Source: Halorussus limi (GTDB lineage Archaea > Halobacteriota > Halobacteria > Halobacteriales > Haladaptataceae). Taken from it: DNA of 64,000 nucleotides. Shown here in pieces: positions 59,005 to 64,000 of the stretch. Below the pieces are notes generated by a model. That model searched no databases, had not been told where the DNA came from, and saw only the letters and a program-made list of their open reading frames with translations. Position numbers and translations under genes: made by a program. Location of the stretch: contig NZ_CP096659.1 of NCBI RefSeq assembly GCF_023238205.1, positions 558,001 to 622,000 on the forward strand, written 5' to 3'. Each line of letters opens with the position of its first letter. The first letter of the stretch is position 1.

Positions 59005-60075
59005 ATGAGCCCCTACCGAGCCGTCCTGCTGGCGCTGTTCGTCGTCGGAGGCGCGCTGTCGGCCGCTCCCGTCGGTGCGACGGTCCACGACGGCGGAGAG
59101 GCGACCCCCGAAATCGCCGCTCCGACCGGCGACAGAGTCGGACTCGCAGACGCGCGACCGATACCCGCCGTGAGTGACGCGTCAACCGCGAACAACAGCA
59201 CCGACAACTCGTCGCTGGGTACGGACATCTCGTCGTTCATGCAGTCGAGCGCCGCCGAAGTCGACGGTGCGGTCGAGACCGGCATGTGGTCCGCGGCGTT
59301 CAACAGCACCGAAAACAGGTCGGTCCGCGTCGAACTGGTCGAGAAGCGGACCGCCGAACTCCGTAAGCGACTGGCTCAACTCCGCGAGCGCCGGCGAGAA
59401 CTCGTCGCTCAGCGCGAGGCGGGCAACCTCAGCGAGACCGCGTACAAGGCGAAGGTGAGCCGCCTGCTCGGGGAGATTAACTCGCTGCAGTCCGCCATCG
59501 ACACGACGACGAAGCGCGCGGCGGAAGCGAACGCGAACGTCGAGGCGCTCGGCGGCCTCCGAACGCAAGCGAAGAACCTGACCGGACCCGAAATCGCGGC
59601 GGTCGCGCAGAACGTGACCGGCGTCGGCGACGGACGGCGAGGACCGCCGAACGGCGTCGGAGCGAGCGCCGGTAACGGAAACGGCGTCGGAGCGGGCAAC
59701 GGAAGCGCCGCGGCCAACGGTACGACGCCGGGCAACGGCAACCCGGGAAATGGGAACGGCGCGGCCGGTGACGGAAACGGCGTCGGTAACGGCATCGCAG
59801 ACGCCGGCAACGAAACCGGCGCCGACAACGGGACCGGTGTGGGCAACGGAAACGGTCTCGGATCGGGCACCGGGAACGGCACCGGAGCGGGCAACGGAAA
59901 CGGCACGGCCGTCGGCAACGCCACGACGAACGGCACCCGCGGCCCGCCGAGCGACGCCAGCGGTGCGGCGATAACTCGGGGGTCACAGGGCGACCCGGCC
60001 ACCGCCTCCAGCGGCATCGTCGGACGAGTCTCCACCGCGTTCGTCCCGGGAGTCGGGGCCTTCGGAGCGGTCTGA
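59005..60075 (+). CDS. Exported protein with coiled coil and Gly-Asn repeat tail (DUF7096-like)
   Basis: A 356-residue exported protein. A signal peptide (residues 1-26, VLLALFVVGGALSAAPVGA) precedes an N-terminal domain with sequons and a coiled coil at about 110-175 (VEKRTAELRKRLAQLRERRR, then LLGEINSLQSAIDTTTKRAA). Residues 215-325 are Gly-Asn repeats (GNGNGVGAGNGSAAANGTTP and similar) with several NGT or NAT sequons. The rest is disordered. I think it resembles the haloarchaeal DUF7096 group, usually next to an HTH gene, as here (unverified). A repeat-mediated surface role is inferred, but no binding domain is seen. Confidence 0.7.
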   Translation: MSPYRAVLLALFVVGGALSAAPVGATVHDGGEATPEIAAPTGDRVGLADARPIPAVSDASTANNSTDNSSLGTDISSFMQSSAAEVDGAVETGMWSAAFNSTENRSVRVELVEKRTAELRKRLAQLRERRRELVAQREAGNLSETAYKAKVSRLLGEINSLQSAIDTTTKRAAEANANVEALGGLRTQAKNLTGPEIAAVAQNVTGVGDGRRGPPNGVGASAGNGNGVGAGNGSAAANGTTPGNGNPGNGNGAAGDGNGVGNGIADAGNETGADNGTGVGNGNGLGSGTGNGTGAGNGNGTAVGNATTNGTRGPPSDASGAAITRGSQGDPATASSGIVGRVSTAFVPGVGAFGAV

Positions 60076-60191
60076 GCGGGTCAGAGCCCACAGTATCGTC
60101 TCTCACTGACGCTTTGGGACTGTTCTCCCGACGGTTGGGTTCCGGACGAAAGACACGCTTTTGAGCGCGCGACGCGTAGCCCCGACACCGA

Positions 60192-60986
60192 ATGGACTCC
60201 GCCGAGCTGCTCGACATACTGGGGAACGAGAACCGCAGACGCATCCTCCGCCTGCTCTCGCGCAAGCCCTGCTACGTCACCGAAATCAGCGAGTATCTCG
60301 GCGTCAGTCCGAAGGCCGTCATCGACCACCTCCGGAAACTCGAGGACGCCGGACTCGTCGAGAGTCGGACCGACGACCAGCGCCGCAAGTACTTCAGCAT
60401 CTCGCGCAACCTCCGACTGGAGGTCAGCGTCTCGCCCTACGAGTTCGGGATGAAGAGCGCCTACCCCGCGAGCACGAACCTCGACGCGAGCAGGTGGCGC
60501 TACGTCTCGCTCAACGTCCAACTCGCCGCGACCGAGGAGGAGGAGGCGCTCGACGACGAGGACGAGGCGAACGGTGAGGAGGAGACGGACACCGAAGCGA
60601 CCGACGGCGACGACCCGACCGACGAAACCGAGGAGTCGGGCGCGGACTCCGACGCGGGGGACGAGACGGTCGGGCGCGCCACCGACCTCGCGGCCGAACT
60701 CGACGAACTCCAGCAGCTCCAGCGCGAACTCTCGCTGGCCCAGCGGTGGGTCCACGGCCGACTCGCCGACGTGCAGGACCGCCTCGGCGACGCGCTCGAC
60801 GGCGACGGCGAGAGCCGACTCCTCGCCGAAGTGTTGGCGGCCGTGGCCGGCGGTGCGACCACCGTCGGCGACGTGAGCAGAGCGGTCGAGGCGCCGGAAC
60901 GCGTCGTGGCAGAGTCGCTGAACGAACTGGCCGAGCGCGGGTTCGTGCGGCGCGACGAGAGCGAGGAGTGGGAACTGGCGGAGTAG
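60192..60986 (+). CDS. ArsR-type transcriptional regulator with C-terminal extension
   Basis: A 264-residue regulator. Residues 1-75 are an ArsR-like winged helix: SAELLDILGNENRRRILRLL, then YVTEISEYLGVSPKAVIDHL and the wing around SRTDDQRRKYFSISRN. An Asp/Glu/Thr-rich linker (about 118-160) leads to a second helical domain, including a helix pair (AAELDELQQLQRELSLAQRW) and a possible second winged helix at the end (VAGGATTVGDVSRAVEAPER). It follows the Gly-Asn-rich protein gene with 116 nt between, so it could control that gene. Effector unknown. Confidence 0.8.
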   Translation: MDSAELLDILGNENRRRILRLLSRKPCYVTEISEYLGVSPKAVIDHLRKLEDAGLVESRTDDQRRKYFSISRNLRLEVSVSPYEFGMKSAYPASTNLDASRWRYVSLNVQLAATEEEEALDDEDEANGEEETDTEATDGDDPTDETEESGADSDAGDETVGRATDLAAELDELQQLQRELSLAQRWVHGRLADVQDRLGDALDGDGESRLLAEVLAAVAGGATTVGDVSRAVEAPERVVAESLNELAERGFVRRDESEEWELAE

Positions 60987-61094
60987 GTTGGAGACAGAAC
61001 CGGCGGAGTAGGACGGGAGCGAGAGTAGCAGGAACGGACGGAGCAGACCGGGGAGCGGAAACCGGCGATGTAGAACTCGGTCGCGCGTTTCGGT

Positions 61095-61586
61095 TCAGAT
61101 GTCGGCGGTCAGACCGTCGCGCAGGTCGCCGCCGAAGTAGGCGCCGAGCGTGCCCGCCAGCAGGCCGGTCCCCGCGCCGAAGACCGCGAGCGGGAGTCCC
61201 GCGTCGCCGAACGCGGTCAGCGCGAGATTGCCGAGCAGCGCGGTGAGTCCGGCCGCGACCGTCCCCGCGGCGGCCGATTCGAGAATCGTCGAGCGTTCGA
61301 CCGCGAGTCCGAGGACGAAGGCGCCCGCGAACACGCCGAGGAGTCCCGCGAGGTTGTCGAGAATCGGGAGCGGGATGAAGGCGTTCCCGGCGAACATCCC
61401 GCCGCCGAGGAGGGCGAGCGCGACGAGGAAGATTCGAGGCGAGAAGATGCTACCGGCGCGGCGTTTGGCGCGCTGTACGAACGACGACGAGGACTGTGGC
61501 TCCTGCTCGCTGGCGTCGTCTCGGAGGGTCTCGGAGAGGTCGTCCGCGAACGAGTCACGGGTGCGCTGGTCGGAGCGCTGGGGCAT
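61095..61586 (-). CDS. Small membrane protein
   Basis: A 163-residue protein with a polar N-terminus of about 45 residues (Arg, Ser, Asp, Gln rich) and four hydrophobic helices (IFLVALALLGGGMFAGNAFI, then LLGVFAGAFVLGLAVERSTI, then AAAGTVAAGLTALLGNLALT, then PLAVFGAGTGLLAGTLGAYF). The Gly/Ala composition in the helices fits a small four-helix bundle. No conserved family signature I can name. The gene is convergent with the ArsR-type regulator and divergent from gatD. Confidence 0.65.
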   Translation of the reverse strand: MPQRSDQRTRDSFADDLSETLRDDASEQEPQSSSSFVQRAKRRAGSIFSPRIFLVALALLGGGMFAGNAFIPLPILDNLAGLLGVFAGAFVLGLAVERSTILESAAAGTVAAGLTALLGNLALTAFGDAGLPLAVFGAGTGLLAGTLGAYFGGDLRDGLTADI

Positions 61587-61799
61587 ACGGGTATGTGAGA
61601 TGGCCGAGGTAATGGGTCTTTCCGTACTGCGAGTAGTCTCGGGTAAAATTCGACTCGGACGGGACGGAACGCCGCGTCGGAAGTCGGACGTTCCGCTCGA
61701 AACCCCTGCCCGTAGACCCGACTCGTCGCCGCGCCGTCGCCGAACTGTCCCACGCGCCGAAAAGATGGTTTCAAGTCCGGCGCGCCGGTACTCCGGAGT

Positions 61800-63047
61800 A
61801 TGAATCCCGGCGACCGCGTCCGCGTCCAGCGGGCCGACCAGACCTACGAGGGCGTACTGCTCCCTTCCTCGACGAGCCAGAACCTCGTCGTCAAGTTGGA
61901 GGGCGGCTACAACGTCGGTATCGACAGAGCCGACGCCGACGTGGACGTACTCGAGAGCGACGTGTACGACATCGAGACCGGCGAGACCGACGAGGAGTCG
62001 GCGGTCGAGTTCGACCCCGACCTCCCGACCGTCTCGCTCATCTCCACGGGGGGTACTATCGCCTCGACGGTGGACTACCGGACCGGCGCGGTGACCGCGC
62101 AGTTCGACGCCGAGGACGTGCTCCGGGCGGTCCCGGACCTCGCGGGCCGAGCGAACTACCGCGGGCGCGTCGTCGCCAACATCCTCAGCGAGAACATGAC
62201 CCCCGACGTGTGGCGGGACCTCGCGGAGGCCGTCTACGAGGAGATAGAGGCGGGCGCGGACGGCGTGGTCGTGATGCACGGCACCGACACGATGCAGTTC
62301 ACCGCGTCGGCGCTGTCGTTCATGCTCGATACGCCCGTTCCGGTCGTCTTCACGGGAAGCCAGCGGTCCGCGGACCGACCCTCCTCGGACAACGTGATGA
62401 ACGCGGTCTGCGCCGTCGAGGCCGCCAAGGCCGACGCCGCGGAGGTCATGGTCTGCATGCACGCGACCGAGAGCGACGACGCGTGCGCGCTCCACCGCGG
62501 GACCCGCGTCCGGAAGAACCACACCTCGCGCCGGGACGCCTTCGAGACGGTCGGCGCGAAACCCCTCGGAGAAGTCGCGTACGGCGGTGACGAGCCAGAG
62601 GTCACGTTCCGGCGCGACCACGCCGAACGCGGCGAGGCGGACCTCGACATCGCGCCCGAACTGGAGTCCGACGTGGAACTGCTGAAGTTCACCCCCGGCA
62701 TGGACGAGTCGGCGCTCGACGTGGCCGAGGGCAAGGCGGGCCTCGTCCTCGAAGGCACCGGTCTGGGCCACGTCCACTCCGACTGGACCGACCGCATCGC
62801 GGAGTTGGTCGACTCGGGCACTACGGTCGTCATGACCAGCCAGTGCATCGAGGGCCGGGTCTGCGACCGGGTGTACGACACCGGACGGGACCTGCTCGAC
62901 GCGGGCGTCGTGGAGGGCGAGGACATGCTCCCCGGCACCGCGAAGGTCAAACTGATGTGGTCGCTGGCCAACGGCGACGACCCCGAGGCGACCGTCAGAG
63001 ACCCCATCGCGGGCGAAATCACCGAGCGGTCGGTCCCGTGGGAGTGA
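61800..63047 (+). CDS. gatD: Glu-tRNA(Gln) amidotransferase subunit D
   Basis: A 415-residue archaeal amidotransferase subunit with asparaginase fold. An N-terminal domain (residues 1-75) precedes the asparaginase core: STGGTIAS at about 82-89, HGTDTMQFTASAL at 160-172 with catalytic Thr/Asp, and the lysine region LKFTPGMDES near 299. GatD releases ammonia from glutamine for the GatE subunit, converting Glu-tRNA(Gln) to Gln-tRNA(Gln). GatE is not in this window. The next gene starts 1 nt after the stop, so they may share a transcript. Confidence 0.95.
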   Translation: MNPGDRVRVQRADQTYEGVLLPSSTSQNLVVKLEGGYNVGIDRADADVDVLESDVYDIETGETDEESAVEFDPDLPTVSLISTGGTIASTVDYRTGAVTAQFDAEDVLRAVPDLAGRANYRGRVVANILSENMTPDVWRDLAEAVYEEIEAGADGVVVMHGTDTMQFTASALSFMLDTPVPVVFTGSQRSADRPSSDNVMNAVCAVEAAKADAAEVMVCMHATESDDACALHRGTRVRKNHTSRRDAFETVGAKPLGEVAYGGDEPEVTFRRDHAERGEADLDIAPELESDVELLKFTPGMDESALDVAEGKAGLVLEGTGLGHVHSDWTDRIAELVDSGTTVVMTSQCIEGRVCDRVYDTGRDLLDAGVVEGEDMLPGTAKVKLMWSLANGDDPEATVRDPIAGEITERSVPWE

Positions 63048-63048
63048 G

Positions 63049-63975
63049 ATGACGGGCGCGACGATTCAACTGCGTGAGGCCCGCCACGAGGACTACGAAC
63101 AGATAGCGGCGTTCACGCGGAACACGTGGCCCGCCCGCGAGGGCGGCGACTACATCCCGGACGTCTACCACGACTGGATAGACGGCGACGACCGCCGGAC
63201 CGTGGTCGCCGACGCGGGCGACGACATCGCCGGCATCGTCCAATGCGTCCTGCTCTCGGACTGGGAATCGTGGGGACAGGGGATGCGGGTCAACCCCGAG
63301 TTCCGCGGACGCGGCGTCGCCAACCGCATGACCGAAGACCTGTTCTCGTGGGCGCGCGAGCAGGGCGCGACCGTGATGCGCAACATGGTGTTCTCGTGGA
63401 ACGTGGCTGGACTCGGCCAGTCGCGCGCGACCGGCTACGACCCCGTCACGGAGTTCCGGTGGGCACACCCCGACCCCGACGCGGACGCCGACCCGGACGC
63501 CGAGGTCACCGCCGAACCCGCGGCGGCGTGGCGGTTCTGGACCGACAGCGAGGCCCGCGACCGCCTCCGGGGACTCGCGCTCGACGACGAGGAGACGTGG
63601 GCGCTCTCGGAACTGACCCGCGGCCACCTCCGGTCCGCGGCCGACGACGACGGCCTGTTCGTCGTGCAGGACGACGGGACCCGGGGCTTCGCCCACCGCG
63701 TCCGGGAGTACGAGCGTCCGGCCGCCGACGCCGACGACGGGGAGGCGACGCCCGAGTCGGAGCAGTGGGCCGAGTACGGCGTCGGCGCGTGGGCCGACGC
63801 CGAGAGCGCGGGCGCGCTGTTCGACGCGATAGCGCGCGACGCCGCCGACCGCGGGGCCGACCGGACTCGGGTGCTGATTCCCGAGACGCCCCGGTTCGTC
63901 AGCGACGCCGCGTTCTGTCGGGTCGAAGTCTCCGACGAACCGGACTTCGTTCTCGGTGCCGACCTGACGGCCTGA
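63049..63975 (+). CDS. GNAT-family acetyltransferase with second C-terminal domain
   Basis: A 308-residue protein. Residues 1-150 form a GNAT domain: IQLREARHEDYEQIAAFTRN, then the acetyl-CoA motif VNPEFRGRGVANRMTEDLFS (R-G-R-G-V at about 86-90). A second, more divergent half (residues 160-308) also has strand-helix patterns, ending DAAFCRVEVSDEPDFVLG. Substrate unknown. It begins 1 nt after gatD on the same strand, suggesting co-transcription; whether there is a functional tie to tRNA amidation is an inference only. Confidence 0.82.
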   Translation: MTGATIQLREARHEDYEQIAAFTRNTWPAREGGDYIPDVYHDWIDGDDRRTVVADAGDDIAGIVQCVLLSDWESWGQGMRVNPEFRGRGVANRMTEDLFSWAREQGATVMRNMVFSWNVAGLGQSRATGYDPVTEFRWAHPDPDADADPDAEVTAEPAAAWRFWTDSEARDRLRGLALDDEETWALSELTRGHLRSAADDDGLFVVQDDGTRGFAHRVREYERPAADADDGEATPESEQWAEYGVGAWADAESAGALFDAIARDAADRGADRTRVLIPETPRFVSDAAFCRVEVSDEPDFVLGADLTA

Positions 63976-64000
63976 GGCGCCGTTTCAGTCGTCGGCCGCG

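Noticed and set aside
60987-61094. Purine-rich, repetitive-looking sequence between the ArsR-type regulator and the membrane protein
   Set aside because: Irregular GGA/GCA-rich stretch without a clear repeat unit; likely chance composition.
1-64000. tRNA, rRNA, CRISPR arrays, transposases and integrases
   Set aside because: No cloverleaf, ribosomal, spaced-repeat or transposase/integrase signature was seen by eye. A tRNA scan or repeat search was not possible here, so small RNA genes could have been missed.
63985-64000. Possible end of a minus-strand gene (stop followed by a few codons) at the right edge
   Set aside because: Only five codons are visible; too little to support a feature.

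Overview
The window looks like chromosomal DNA of a halophilic archaeon (class Halobacteria). Evidence: very high GC with strong third-position GC bias, an acidic predicted proteome, many leaderless genes with a TATA-like box 25-32 nt before the start codon, and archaeal or haloarchaeal marker families (transcription factor S, GatD, bacterioopsin-activator HTH regulators, TrmB, PGF-CTERM surface protein, Tat-secreted lipoproteins, GMP synthase as a separate PP-ATPase subunit). The genus cannot be fixed from the sequence alone. No rRNA, tRNA, CRISPR array, transposase or integrase was found, so this reads as ordinary backbone with a few accessory patches.

Layout. 0-9.7 kb: lipid kinase, small conserved haloarchaeal proteins, two FAD oxidoreductases, and a membrane-anchored protein with an 11-residue repeat tail. 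9.7-14.5 kb: a stand-alone Lrp/AsnC ligand-binding domain, two tandem bacterioopsin-activator-type regulators, and the potassium uptake pair trkH/trkA. 14.8-16.4 kb: two Tat-exported proteins. 16.8-23.5 kb: an amino-acid permease fused to universal-stress domains, a TrmB regulator, a small Xre repressor/membrane-protein operon with a double operator, a thioredoxin/DUF255 protein and a DnaJ-domain membrane protein. 23.6-32.6 kb: a PGF-CTERM surface protein, a membrane protein with a degenerate endonuclease-like domain, a GTPBP1-type GTPase, paired small membrane proteins, a HAD phosphatase, a coiled-coil/zinc-ribbon pair, DedA, transcription factor S and a DCC protein. 32.8-37.6 kb: PEP carboxylase, a Tat protein, PsiE and a cupin. 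37.6-38.2 kb is a non-coding stretch with a symmetric array of GTTCA half-sites. 38.2-46.1 kb: a metallo-hydrolase, a histidine-kinase gene broken by a 40-bp tandem duplication, a methyltransferase, the pyrG-guaAB nucleotide operon, and an HtrA-like protease coupled to a 31-codon zinc-ribbon ORF. 46.3-64 kb: PspA, a surface metalloprotease, a JAMM protease, alcohol dehydrogenase, MoaB, an IPP-isomerase-like NUDIX protein, carB, small membrane proteins, a Gly-Asn-rich exported protein with an ArsR-type regulator, gatD and an acetyltransferase.

How the genes work together. pyrG, guaAB and carB serve CTP, GMP and carbamoyl phosphate synthesis. ppc replenishes oxaloacetate, trkH/trkA handles potassium for salt-in osmoadaptation, and gatD makes Gln-tRNA(Gln). 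PspA, HtrA, DnaJ-domain, universal-stress and PGF-CTERM proteins form a general envelope and stress component. No complete novel multi-gene system is evident. The observations most worth checking are the slippage-type duplication in the kinase gene, the two operator-like arrays, the zinc-ribbon micro-ORF, a possible small RNA near 37.0 kb, and two enzyme homologues that lack expected catalytic residues (the endonuclease-like membrane protein and the IPP-isomerase-like protein).
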